Origin: an uncultured bacterium
GTDB taxonomy: Bacteria > Bacteroidota > Bacteroidia > Sphingobacteriales > Sphingobacteriaceae
Reading direction: 5' to 3'
Length of the DNA stretch: 38,971 nt
Assembly: GCA_903828245.1 (NCBI GenBank)
Contig: CAIKLP010000053.1
Location: 1 to 38,971, forward strand
Shown: positions 28,045 through 35,968 of the stretch, in pieces
Position numbering within the stretch: the stretch's first letter is position 1
Layout of the letters: each line of letters starts with the position of its first letter
The notes under the pieces: generated by a model
Database searches by the model: none
Told to the model about the DNA's origin: nothing
What the model saw: the letters and a program-made list of their open reading frames with translations, nothing else
Position numbers and translations under genes: made by a program

Positions 28045-29253
28045 TTATTTGTCTTTTAAAATGGTATGCCCCATTTTATCGCGCTTTGTTTTTAAATATA
28101 CTTCGTTATGCGAATTGCTTTCAATTTCAATAGGAATATTTTCTACAATGGCTAAACCATATCCAACAATGGCCGCGCGCTTGGTAGGGTTATTCGAAAT
28201 GAGTTTCATTTTGGCAATTCCTAAATCGCGTAAAATTTGCGCCCCTACCCCATAATCGCGTTGGTCCATTTTAAAACCTAATTGAATATTTGCATCTACG
28301 GTGTCGTATCCTTCGTCTTGTAAATTATAGGCTTTTAATTTATTTATTAAACCAATGCCTCGGCCCTCTTGATTCATGTAAAGAATACAACCTTTGCCAG
28401 CTTTAGCAATCATTTGCATGGCTTTGTGTAATTGTGGTCCACAATCGCATCTGCAAGAACCAAATATATCACCTGTTACGCATGAAGAATGCACACGCAC
28501 CAGAACAGGCTCTTCTTTATCCCAAGTGCCTTTGATCAGTGCTAAATGATTTTCACCGGTATCTATTTGCGTAAAGGCCACCATTTCGAAATCTCCAAAT
28601 TCGGTTGGTAAATTAATGGTCACTTCTCTTTTAATTAAAGATTCATGCTTTAAACGATATTCGATTAAATCTTTGATGCAAATAATTTTTAAATCGAATT
28701 TTTTTGCAATGATTTCTAAATCTGGGAGTCTTGCCATTTCCCCATCTTCTCTAATTATTTCTACAATTAATCCAGCTTCTTCGAAACCAGCTAAACGAGA
28801 TAAATCAACTGCTGCTTCGGTATGGCCTGCTCTTCTAATCACGCCGCCATCTTTAGCCATTAATGGAAATATATGACCCGGTCTGCCAAAATCATCGGGC
28901 TTACTAGCCGAATTAATTAAAGCCAGCACCGTTTTAGAACGATCCGAAGCAGAAATACCCGTGGTGCAACCATTACCCAACAAATCAATTGATACCGTAA
29001 AATTAGTCTCGTGTGAAGCGGTATTGTTACCCACCATTAAATCGAGTTTCATTTCTTTACAACGACTTTCGGTCATGGGCATGCAAATTAAACCCTTGCC
29101 ATGCGTTGCCATAAAATTAATCATCTCTGGGCTTGCATTTCGTGCAGCGGTTAAAAAATCGCCTTCGTTTTCACGGTCTTCGTCATCTACTACGATAATG
29201 CATTTACCTGCTTGTATTTCAAGAATTGCTTCTTCTATGGTATGAAATTTCAT
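28045..29253 (-). CDS. ribBA: Bifunctional 3,4-dihydroxy-2-butanone-4-phosphate synthase / GTP cyclohydrolase II
   Basis: RibBA makes both precursors of riboflavin: dihydroxybutanone phosphate from ribulose 5-phosphate, and the pyrimidine from GTP. The 402-residue fusion has the RibB half first, with [11 protein letters not shown] (residues 23-33, metal-binding Glu and Asp) and [14 protein letters not shown]. The RibA half follows, with zinc ligands in [15 protein letters not shown] (about 257-270) and NQEGRGIGL. Both halves look complete. It is the last gene of a six-gene minus-strand run and starts one base after the GT2 stop. Expression may therefore depend on the upstream glycan genes, because no promoter space exists between them. 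Confidence 0.97.
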   Translation of the reverse strand: MKFHTIEEAILEIQAGKCIIVVDDEDRENEGDFLTAARNASPEMINFMATHGKGLICMPMTESRCKEMKLDLMVGNNTASHETNFTVSIDLLGNGCTTGISASDRSKTVLALINSASKPDDFGRPGHIFPLMAKDGGVIRRAGHTEAAVDLSRLAGFEEAGLIVEIIREDGEMARLPDLEIIAKKFDLKIICIKDLIEYRLKHESLIKREVTINLPTEFGDFEMVAFTQIDTGENHLALIKGTWDKEEPVLVRVHSSCVTGDIFGSCRCDCGPQLHKAMQMIAKAGKGCILYMNQEGRGIGLINKLKAYNLQDEGYDTVDANIQLGFKMDQRDYGVGAQILRDLGIAKMKLISNNPTKRAAIVGYGLAIVENIPIEIESNSHNEVYLKTKRDKMGHTILKDK

Positions 29254-29254
29254 A

Positions 29255-30427
29255 TTATTGATTTCTTTTAGTAGGCTCCCAAATACTTGATTTTATTCCT
29301 TTCTTGAATAAAAAGAAGCCTTTCAGTAAAGCCAAATTCATTAAATAAAAATGTGATGCAAATCTAAGCAATTTTAGATGTATGCCAATTTTTTTAAATA
29401 CCCAATCGATGATTGGACTGAGGGATAAGCCCAATTGCAAATATACTACTGGAAGAAAAGCAGCATGGCTAAGGCTCAATAGATAGCTAGTATTAAACGC
29501 CATAATGAGCAAAAATGGACCCATCCAGCGAATTACTTTATGCGACCAGAAACAAAATCCTATACTGCTAAAAGGATTTTTCAGTAGGCTTGCAAAGTGA
29601 AACAAATTCTGAAAATTACCCGTAGCTATTCTCACCTTTCGCCTAAACTCTTCCGAAACTTTGTTGGATACATCTTCGATACAAACTGCTTCTAAAGCTA
29701 CTATTGCCTTTTTGCCTTGCTTGAGCACATTCATGGAAAGGTAAAAATCGTCTACAATAAAATATTTCGGTACGATAGTATAGTTTGCTGCCCTTAAAGA
29801 GTAGCAACCGCCGAATGCGCCTATCATGCTGCCCCAGCAAATTCCCTCTTGGTATTTTATTTTATTTTCTCTAGTTAAATAAGATTTTTCTTGATGCGCA
29901 ATGCCATCCATTTTCACAACCGGATTAAGAATGTTTCCAGCCACCAAAGCGATCTCCTTATTTTTATAATGTTTGAGCATTTCAAAAATAGTTTGTTTTA
30001 AAAAAAACACATTCGCATCGGTTAAAATAAATACATCTGCTTTAGCCAAAGTAGCTAAATGATTGATGATAGCCGTTTTACCTGTTCTGTTTTTGAATTC
30101 AATTAAATGAATTGCATGCGTATCTACATAACGCTGAACGATAGGATTTGTTTGGTCTTTGCAGGCATCTGTTCCAATATAAACTTGTATTTTTCCAATG
30201 GGATAATCGGTTAAAAAAATGGATTTTATTTTTTCTTCGATTACCGTCTCTTCGTTATAGGCGGCAATAAGAATGGCCACCGTAGGGAGTTCGAGGTCAT
30301 TTAGCGCATAAGTGATTTCGTTTTGTTTTTTATTTTTAGCAAACCACGATAATAGCAATGGAAATAACACATAGCTGTGAAACAACAAGACAATACATAA
30401 GCAAAATAAAAAAGTGTAGATTCCCAA
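29255..30427 (-). CDS. Membrane glycosyltransferase, GT2 family
   Basis: This 390-residue protein begins with a membrane helix (about residues 3-28). A GT-A catalytic domain follows: [21 protein letters not shown] near residue 50, [23 protein letters not shown] with the DxD-like Asp pair, then [11 protein letters not shown] and [13 protein letters not shown]. The last two resemble the acceptor-site Asp and the R/QxxRW-type region of processive or membrane GT2 enzymes. About three more membrane segments fill the C-terminal 100 residues. The sugar and acceptor cannot be told. It directly abuts the GT4 gene, which suggests both act on the same surface glycan or lipid-linked sugar. Confidence 0.9.
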   Translation of the reverse strand: MGIYTFLFCLCIVLLFHSYVLFPLLLSWFAKNKKQNEITYALNDLELPTVAILIAAYNEETVIEEKIKSIFLTDYPIGKIQVYIGTDACKDQTNPIVQRYVDTHAIHLIEFKNRTGKTAIINHLATLAKADVFILTDANVFFLKQTIFEMLKHYKNKEIALVAGNILNPVVKMDGIAHQEKSYLTRENKIKYQEGICWGSMIGAFGGCYSLRAANYTIVPKYFIVDDFYLSMNVLKQGKKAIVALEAVCIEDVSNKVSEEFRRKVRIATGNFQNLFHFASLLKNPFSSIGFCFWSHKVIRWMGPFLLIMAFNTSYLLSLSHAAFLPVVYLQLGLSLSPIIDWVFKKIGIHLKLLRFASHFYLMNLALLKGFFLFKKGIKSSIWEPTKRNQ

Positions 30428-31645
30428 TTATTTAATGGTTAAATAAAAATCAATATATTTTTGCGTGATGGCTTTGTTTTCGTATTGGCTAACCACCAAA
30501 TCAAATGCAGCAGCAGCAATACTTTCACGAAAATCATTATTTTGCAAACAATGTGTAATGGCTGCAATCCACTCGGCAGGTGTATCGGCAATAAGCATAT
30601 TTTTATTAGAGGTATAGTTTATACCTTCTGCACCAATCGTTGAACTAATAATGCATTTTTTGGCTGCCAGTCCTTCAATAATTTTTACACGCATTCCGCC
30701 GCCAGAAAGCAGCGGCACCAACATAATTTGGTGCGACTTTTTAAAAGCAATGGCGTCTTCAACAAAACCATGAATAAAAACATTTTTAAGCTGAAGCTTT
30801 AAAACCCAATCAGGTGTTGATTTTCCGGCTATATGCAATGTTATTTCGGGATGCTTTAGTAATAATTCATTCCACACATTTTCCAAAAACCATTTCAACC
30901 CTTCTATATTCGGTGCCCAATCTAAAGCACTGATACTAAAAATAGTATTTGGCTTTTCTATAAATAAATCAGCTTGTAAATATTTATCTAAAATCACTCC
31001 TGCAGGAATAACCTTTATAGGCTTCGTAATGCACATATCTAGTAGTCGCTGCTTATCTTCTTCGGTAATCGCTGCAATGCCGCTAGCCATGTTGTAATAC
31101 TTGTTTTCAAAAGCTTTCAGCCTTTTGCTTAAATGATTATAAAACCTTTTTTTCAATGGGTTTTTGGTATTAACAGCCAGTCGCTCCCAAATAATATATT
31201 CAATATTATGCGCCCTAATAATAATTGGCCTATTCGAATATTGTTGAATAACTTCAATATATTTTGCTACAAATGCACCTTCTACTTGAATAAAATCGTA
31301 GGTGTTTGCTTGCAATAATTCGATTAGTTTTTGGGAAACATTTTTAGCGTAAAAGCGCTCCACATTATATGGAATTGTTTTGAAAATTAAATTGATTAAT
31401 AATTTAACCGGCGAAATACGGGTGTCTACAAAAACATCTATTTGATTGGCGTATTCGGCCATTGCGCCTTTTGGTTGCGCATGTTTTGGCGTATTGATGG
31501 CTAATAAGTCTATGGTTGCGCCGTTCTCTTTTAAACCTTTAGTAATGGCGTAGATACCCATTGCTCCTCCATCTGTTGGTGGAAATGGGACCCGATATGT
31601 TAACTGTAAAACCCTCAATTTATTTGATACTCGCTTTGATTGCAT
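30428..31645 (-). CDS. Glycosyltransferase, GT4 family (group 1)
   Basis: This 405-residue GT-B protein has an N-terminal Rossmann domain that opens with LRVLQLTYRVPFPPTDGGAMGIYAI, the pattern of nucleotide-sugar transferases with a glycine-rich acceptor loop. The C-terminal domain carries ISALDWAPNIEGLKWFLENVW, LHIAGKSTPDWV, VHGFVEDA-like sequence and LVPLLSGGGMRVKIIEGLAAKKCIISSTIGAEGI, which includes the sugar-nucleotide site (E-x7-E-like region). The ATG at 31645 lies inside the upstream GT9 gene (26-base overlap). An in-frame TTG at 31618 just after the GT9 stop is an alternative. It acts in the cytosol or at the inner membrane face; donor and acceptor are unknown. Confidence 0.92.
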   Translation of the reverse strand: MQSKRVSNKLRVLQLTYRVPFPPTDGGAMGIYAITKGLKENGATIDLLAINTPKHAQPKGAMAEYANQIDVFVDTRISPVKLLINLIFKTIPYNVERFYAKNVSQKLIELLQANTYDFIQVEGAFVAKYIEVIQQYSNRPIIIRAHNIEYIIWERLAVNTKNPLKKRFYNHLSKRLKAFENKYYNMASGIAAITEEDKQRLLDMCITKPIKVIPAGVILDKYLQADLFIEKPNTIFSISALDWAPNIEGLKWFLENVWNELLLKHPEITLHIAGKSTPDWVLKLQLKNVFIHGFVEDAIAFKKSHQIMLVPLLSGGGMRVKIIEGLAAKKCIISSTIGAEGINYTSNKNMLIADTPAEWIAAITHCLQNNDFRESIAAAAFDLVVSQYENKAITQKYIDFYLTIK

Positions 31646-32705
31646 CGAGTACCGATGCTGCTGATAAATCTTTCATGCAAGACTCTCCATTTTTGCAGGC
31701 ACCTTGAAAATAACATTCGCATGCTTTAGATGGGCTTACAATTTGACCACGTTGATACAATTCGAATTCGTATGGATTGAAAATATTATTCATCAAAACC
31801 ATTTGCTTTTGCAAAGCCACCGCAATATGCATGGCCATGGTTACTTGCGTAACAATTAAATCCATTTGATACATCAAGTTGATGAATTTTGGCAAAGAAT
31901 GATAGCCTAAATAGCTAGCACCCGTTGCCTTTGCAAGCTTGGTATTTTTTTCGTGTTCTTGTTCACCACCCAATAATACGGGTACAAAACCTGCTTGTTG
32001 AATGAGCTGAATCAATTGTATCCAATGCGATTCTGGCCAAAGTCTGGTAGTCCAACGATCGCCACAACCGGTGTTTAATCCAATTAATTTTTTATCCGAA
32101 GGCAATTCCCACACAAAGCCTTTGTCTTGGTGGTTATCAAAAAGATATTCTTCTCCATTGAATTCCCATCCAGCCATCTCAAAAATTTCTTGCACATAAG
32201 ATTTTTGATTCTGCTTACTAATATCATCGAATAAACCAGTACTGTATTTGTGTTCGGCTAAAGCATTCAAAGGGTAAGGCACACCATCTTTTAAATGATA
32301 ACCAAAGCGTTCTGTAGCTGTTATAGTGTTAACTAAAGCACAAGCGTCTTTATCCTTATCTAAATTATATACTATATCAAATTTTACTTGTTGCACATAA
32401 AGTACAGCTGTAAAATCATATTTTAAAATTTCATCTATGGCTTGATTGGGTAAAATAGCAGGCGTATGGGTTAGCCAAGTTATTTTTGCATTGGGATGAA
32501 CGGCTCTAATTTTACGTATAAGCGGCGTGGTTCTGATCACATCACCAATGGCACCCAGTTTGATGATCAATATGCGTTTGCTTATTTTTTCGTAAGCAGG
32601 GCAATCTGCGCAATGATAGCCCGATTTTTTATGCGGGCCGCAAGGCAAATCTCCTTTAAAAAATAAACAATCTGTGTTTACAGCTAAACCGGCTATGCTA
32701 TTCAT
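31620..32705 (-). CDS. Glycosyltransferase, GT9 family (heptosyltransferase-like), with terminal Cys clusters
   Basis: This 361-residue protein has the GT9/ADP-heptose-LPS transferase fold. ILIIKLGAIGDVIRTTPLIRKI (about residues 46-67) matches the family start KxxxIGDVxxxxP. Later LIGLNTGCGDRWTTRLWP and VPVLLGGEQEHEKN form the donor site region. Ahead of the fold lies a 40-residue extension with Cys13, 22, 32 and 35 (CLFFKGDLPCGPHK, HCADCP). Near the end are Cys329, 331, 337 and 343. These suggest a metal or Fe-S site formed from both ends. The family normally adds heptose or related sugars to the LPS core. A 66-base gap separates it from the lptF-type gene, the widest inside this run. Confidence 0.92.
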   Translation of the reverse strand: MNSIAGLAVNTDCLFFKGDLPCGPHKKSGYHCADCPAYEKISKRILIIKLGAIGDVIRTTPLIRKIRAVHPNAKITWLTHTPAILPNQAIDEILKYDFTAVLYVQQVKFDIVYNLDKDKDACALVNTITATERFGYHLKDGVPYPLNALAEHKYSTGLFDDISKQNQKSYVQEIFEMAGWEFNGEEYLFDNHQDKGFVWELPSDKKLIGLNTGCGDRWTTRLWPESHWIQLIQLIQQAGFVPVLLGGEQEHEKNTKLAKATGASYLGYHSLPKFINLMYQMDLIVTQVTMAMHIAVALQKQMVLMNNIFNPYEFELYQRGQIVSPSKACECYFQGACKNGESCMKDLSAASVLDAIKASIK

Positions 32706-32771
32706 GTTATAAAAATCCTAGAATCTAACGCTAAAAATACGATTTTATTTCAAATTTGTTTGAATGAAGCG

Positions 32772-34211
32772 CTATTTAGCACCTATTCGCTTACCCAACT
32801 TGCGAAAAAAGTTGGTATAAGACTCTAAATTGAATATGGCAGAATCTGTGGTTGCCATTCTGGTAAGCACAATGGCAATAGGTAATAAAACAAGCGAGGC
32901 CATCCACATGCCAACCCAAACATCTAACACCCCTTTTCTAGCAAACTTTTCGCCGGTGATAGATAAAATATGAAAGAAGATGAAAAAGAAAATAGAAATA
33001 ATAACGGGCATACCTAAGCCACCTTTTCTAATAATTGCGCCCAATGGTGCACCAATAAAAAATAAAATCAAGCAAGCTATGGAAAGGGTAAACTTTCGAT
33101 AGTATTCAATTTCGTGTCTGCGAATTTTTTCGGCTAATTTTTCTTGATCTACTGCGGTATTTTCTGAATAACTTTTAACATTCCGTATTGTTGCATAGGC
33201 ACTAGCTAAAATGCCCGGCTGCGATGCCTTTGGAAAGTTGGCAATAATATCTGGATGAATGAATTTTATACTTGCATTCGCGCTCGAATCAATTGCGAAT
33301 TTTTTATCCATAAATGTATAGGCCCTGTAATTTTGATTATAATAAGATGTCTCGCTTGCTTTTTTCTTCGTGAGCGAGTCTTCGTAATATTTTAGCTGTT
33401 TAATATTCAACATCGTATAATGATCTTTAAACAAGTTCTCATCGGTACGATTCATTTGAAAAGTAGATAAGTCAAATTTTACTTCGTGTTGCTTAAATTT
33501 TACGCGTAAGAGTTGCTTGCGATCGTTGATGGTATTGGGTGTGCCCGATTCTTCGTAACTAATACCATTAAAAAGTTCGATGATTAAAAAACGGTCGTTC
33601 TCAGACTTTAACATGCGTCCACTATCGGCCATCATTACATTTTTATTTCCACTTTGACTGGAGTGGTTGTAAATCACAATGTCTTTTAATGTTTGACCAT
33701 CTTTTTCTTTTTTACCTACCCTTATACTAAAACCATCCATGCCATTAAAGAATACACCTTCTTTTAAGGCCAATGTTGGTTTTTGATTTTTTACATCCCA
33801 CATTAAAGCGCCCATTTTTAAATTAGCATAGGGCATGGCTACATTTGAAAAATAAAAAGCACAAATACTGATGAGAAAAACACAATAAACTAAAGGCATC
33901 ATTATTTTTCTTAAAGAAATTCCTGCAGATTTTAAGGCAACCAATTCGTAATGTTCAGCGAGGTTACCGAAAGTCATGATGGAGGAAAGTAAGATGGCTA
34001 ATGGCAATGCCATTGGCACTAAAGTAGAAGAGGCATAAACGATAAGCTCTAATACCACATACCACTCTAAGCCTTTACCTACTAGGTCTTCAATATATTT
34101 AAATAAGAATTGCATTAAAAGAATAAATAATGCAATGAAGAAAGTTAATACAAATGGGCCTATGAAAGAACCAATAATGAGCTTATGAACTTTTTTTATT
34201 GGCAAATTCAT
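32772..34211 (-). CDS. LptF/LptG-family (YjgP/YjgQ) permease
   Basis: LptF and LptG form the membrane part of the ABC transporter that extracts LPS from the inner membrane. The 479-residue protein has the family layout: an N-terminal cytosolic start (MNLPIKKVHKLIIGSFIGPF), three membrane helices with PMALPLAILLSSIMTFGNLAEHYELVALKSAGISL, and a large periplasmic domain (about 130-365). Three C-terminal helices follow (FFIGAPLGAIIRKGGLGMPVIISIFFFIFFHIL). It is longer than the E. coli proteins (about 360) because the periplasmic part is larger, as is usual in Bacteroidota. Only one such gene is present here; I do not choose between F and G. The START-like gene ends 3 bases before its start. Confidence 0.93.
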   Translation of the reverse strand: MNLPIKKVHKLIIGSFIGPFVLTFFIALFILLMQFLFKYIEDLVGKGLEWYVVLELIVYASSTLVPMALPLAILLSSIMTFGNLAEHYELVALKSAGISLRKIMMPLVYCVFLISICAFYFSNVAMPYANLKMGALMWDVKNQKPTLALKEGVFFNGMDGFSIRVGKKEKDGQTLKDIVIYNHSSQSGNKNVMMADSGRMLKSENDRFLIIELFNGISYEESGTPNTINDRKQLLRVKFKQHEVKFDLSTFQMNRTDENLFKDHYTMLNIKQLKYYEDSLTKKKASETSYYNQNYRAYTFMDKKFAIDSSANASIKFIHPDIIANFPKASQPGILASAYATIRNVKSYSENTAVDQEKLAEKIRRHEIEYYRKFTLSIACLILFFIGAPLGAIIRKGGLGMPVIISIFFFIFFHILSITGEKFARKGVLDVWVGMWMASLVLLPIAIVLTRMATTDSAIFNLESYTNFFRKLGKRIGAK

Positions 34212-34214
34212 TTG

Positions 34215-34607
34215 TTAGGCACCTAAAGCATGCGTAAGGTCTTGGATTTGATTGCCCCAAATCATTTTTTTATCCGCTATTTCGGATTCGTAAGCAAAAT
34301 CGATTACACAAAGTGCCACGTCGCCGGTTAATTCGTCTTGAACAATTTCAAATTCTAAAAAAGAATTAGGATCGCCATCGTCCCATTTAAATCTAACTAA
34401 TTTATTTTCACGGTTTGCCACCATTTTGGCACGCATTGATTCGTTATCCCAAATGAATAAATAATAACCGTCTTTGAATATGACATTGTCTGCAAACCAG
34501 TCTGCTAGACCATTTGGAGAGCTTAAATAACTAAATAGTGTTTTAGGAGAAGAGCGCATGCTAAACTCCATGGTAATTTTTTGCTTTAAGTTTTCTTTCT
34601 TCTTCAT
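34215..34607 (-). CDS. START-like/AHSA1-fold protein
   Basis: This 130-residue protein resembles the SRPBCC (START/Bet v1) fold in its Bacteroidota-specific START-like family. It has ITMEFSMRSSPKTLFSYLSSPNGLADWFADNV, a typical first strand, two-helix and strand opening. VRFKWDDGDPNSFLEFEIVQDELTGDVALCVIDFA and a C-terminal helix follow. There is no signal peptide, so it is cytosolic. It is the first gene of the minus-strand run ending in ribBA and lies 3 bases before the LptF/G-type permease gene. Members of this family often sit beside that permease in related genomes, but the ligand and function are unknown. Confidence 0.85.
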   Translation of the reverse strand: MKKKENLKQKITMEFSMRSSPKTLFSYLSSPNGLADWFADNVIFKDGYYLFIWDNESMRAKMVANRENKLVRFKWDDGDPNSFLEFEIVQDELTGDVALCVIDFAYESEIADKKMIWGNQIQDLTHALGA

Positions 34608-34668
34608 TCGATTTTAACAGAAATCTGCTTTTATTTGGTCATTTTTTTTAAAGGAAAACAAAATCTTC

Positions 34669-34676
34669 TATATTTG
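34669..34676 (+). promoter_or_regulatory. Candidate -7 element (TATATTTG) of the tRNA-Met gene
   Basis: TATATTTG is a full match to TAnnTTTG and ends 29 bases before the tRNA. The position 19 bases upstream reads TTTT (34646-34649) rather than TTTG; a true TTTG (34634-34637) is too far away. A short leader before a processed tRNA fits this placing. Confidence 0.5.
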
Positions 34677-34705
34677 CAAACCATTATCCAAATAAGATAA
34701 GAAAA

Positions 34706-34779
34706 GGCGGGGTAGCTCAGTTGGTTAGAGCGCAGGATTCATAACCCTGAGGTCACGAGTTCAACTCTCGTTCCCGCTA
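34706..34779 (+). tRNA. tRNA-Met (anticodon CAT)
   Basis: The 74-base cloverleaf has acceptor stem GGCGGGG/TCCCGCT with G-U pairs at both ends. The D-stem is GCTC/GAGC, the anticodon stem CAGGA/CCCTG, and the loop TTCATAA with anticodon CAT at 34740-34742. The T-arm is ACGAG TTCAACT CTCGT and the discriminator is A. The 3' CCA is not encoded (A is followed by CAT). It lacks the three consecutive G-C pairs next to the loop seen in initiator tRNA, so elongator Met is most likely. An Ile tRNA with lysidine-modified CAT cannot be fully excluded. The anticodon stem has an A-C mismatch at its loop end. Confidence 0.95.
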
Positions 34780-34789
34780 CATGAAAATC

Positions 34790-34822
34790 AAGGACTTACG
34801 TTTAATCGTGGGTCCTTTTTTG
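34790..34822 (+). terminator. Intrinsic terminator after tRNA-Met
   Basis: An 11-base stem (AAGGACTTACG at 34790-34800, partner CGTGGGTCCTT at 34807-34817) with two G-U pairs and a 6-base loop runs into a T tract. It closes the tRNA transcript. Confidence 0.8.
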
Positions 34823-34908
34823 TTTCTTAGGTAGGTTGAAGGGGTGTTTAATCCTGCTGCTTAAGCTGTTTAAACCGCTAAACAAATTTATATTGCTAAT
34901 TTTAAATC

Positions 34909-35382
34909 ATGGCCTTAAGTAACTTTGAAAGAATGATTCAATTGTCGGATACCATATTTTCTAGCCGCAATGATCCCGACCAATTGAATATAGACGAAAA
35001 TGTGATGGAGCGCCTACAGCTCATTCATCCTAACTCCATATCTGAATATGATGACGGAAATGGTCCAGTTTGCTGGGTTTTATGCATTCCCACAACGCTA
35101 GATTTAATGAACCAATTTATCAATCAAAAAATATCAGAAAAGGAATTATACGAATTAACACCATTAAATACTAAATATGAAGCCATTTACCTTTGTTCGG
35201 CTTTATTATTGGAAGAATTTCGAGGAAAAGGAATTGCCCAAGAGTTATGTATCGAAGCTATAGAGGGCATCAAGATAGCTCATTCCATAAAGGCATTATT
35301 TTTCTGGGCTTTTAGCAAAGAGGGCGAAAAACTAGCAGAAAAGATATCAAGGTTAATTGATTTGCCCTTACACAAACGATAA
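34909..35382 (+). CDS. GNAT-like acetyltransferase
   Basis: This 157-residue protein has one GNAT motif. AIYLCSALLLEEFRGKGIAQELCIEAIEGI (about residues 93-122) gives a beta strand, then the acetyl-CoA pyrophosphate loop R-G-K-G-I-A, then a helix. The strand KALFFWAFSKEGEKLAEKI follows, as expected. The N-terminal part (residues 1-90) is not a clear match to any subfamily, so the substrate is unknown. It is preceded by the tRNA terminator and probably has its own promoter. It ends directly against the stop codon of the DCC gene on the opposite strand, with no spacer. Confidence 0.75.
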   Translation: MALSNFERMIQLSDTIFSSRNDPDQLNIDENVMERLQLIHPNSISEYDDGNGPVCWVLCIPTTLDLMNQFINQKISEKELYELTPLNTKYEAIYLCSALLLEEFRGKGIAQELCIEAIEGIKIAHSIKALFFWAFSKEGEKLAEKISRLIDLPLHKR

Positions 35383-35775
35383 TTAATTTTTGATAAATTT
35401 ATGTTCGTTTACTTTAGATGGAGTTGAACAACTCGTTTGCATCCCGAAAAATTTATACCTGTTATTGGCTACCAAATCATAGACCCAATTTCTCAAAAAT
35501 TTTGGAAAAATGATAGCTAATATAGCTATCCTAGGCCATCCTGATAATAGTTTGGCAATTTCGATGATGGCATCTGATTGATAATAAACTAAATTTTCTT
35601 TAATAAAAATCACAGATCGAGCATCTTGTTTGATTAAGTACTGATTCATTATTTTTGCACCCGCATTGGTTTGTTGTGCCGCAAAATGTAAATTATTTTT
35701 TTTATCAAATTTGATTAAAAATAAAACCGTTTTGTTGCACATATTACAAAGCCCGTCAAATAGTACAATATTCAT
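35383..35775 (-). CDS. DCC-family thiol-disulfide oxidoreductase-like protein (DUF393)
   Basis: This 130-residue protein begins MNIVLFDGLCNMCNKTVLFL, which carries the DxxCxxC motif that names the family (Asp7, Cys10, Cys13). The motif resembles a thioredoxin-type redox site. Other family features are the FAAQQT segment, SVIFIKENLVYYQSDAIIEIAKLL, the hydrophobic AILAIIFPKFLRNWVYDLVANNRYKFFG block, and a C-terminal Cys in TSCSTP. Members are widespread and poorly characterised. The gene is single, reads against its GNAT neighbour with zero spacing, and is divergent from crtD across a 193-base AT-rich gap. Confidence 0.9.
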   Translation of the reverse strand: MNIVLFDGLCNMCNKTVLFLIKFDKKNNLHFAAQQTNAGAKIMNQYLIKQDARSVIFIKENLVYYQSDAIIEIAKLLSGWPRIAILAIIFPKFLRNWVYDLVANNRYKFFGMQTSCSTPSKVNEHKFIKN

Positions 35776-35887
35776 TTTGATGTTTTTTTAAGCATTTCAA
35801 AGCTCTTAAATTATCTCCATATTCTTGAATAAATTCAGGTATTATAAAAGAGATTAGTATTTTTAAACTTTAAACTTCACAGATACC

Positions 35888-35910
35888 AACAATTAGCTAG
35901 TTTAATTGTT
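35888..35910. repeat. 8-base inverted repeat upstream of crtD
   Basis: AACAATTA (35888-35895) and TAATTGTT (35903-35910) are exact complements around a 7-base spacer, 58 bases before the crtD ATG in the gap between the DCC gene and crtD. It could be an operator for a dimeric regulator of the carotenoid genes, or chance in very AT-rich DNA. No promoter element was convincing here. Confidence 0.35.
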
Positions 35911-35968
35911 ATATAAATAATTAAAAAATAGGATGCCATTTCAAGAGTAAAGAATCATTTAATATTAT

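Noticed and set aside
28616-29245. Open frames of 86 and 94 codons on the plus strand inside ribBA
   Set aside because: They are antisense shadows of a strongly conserved gene, without a start context or family features.
34706-34908. tRNA-Met as an integration site for a mobile element
   Set aside because: No integrase gene and no repeat of the tRNA 3' end was seen downstream. The tRNA is followed by its own terminator and ordinary genes.
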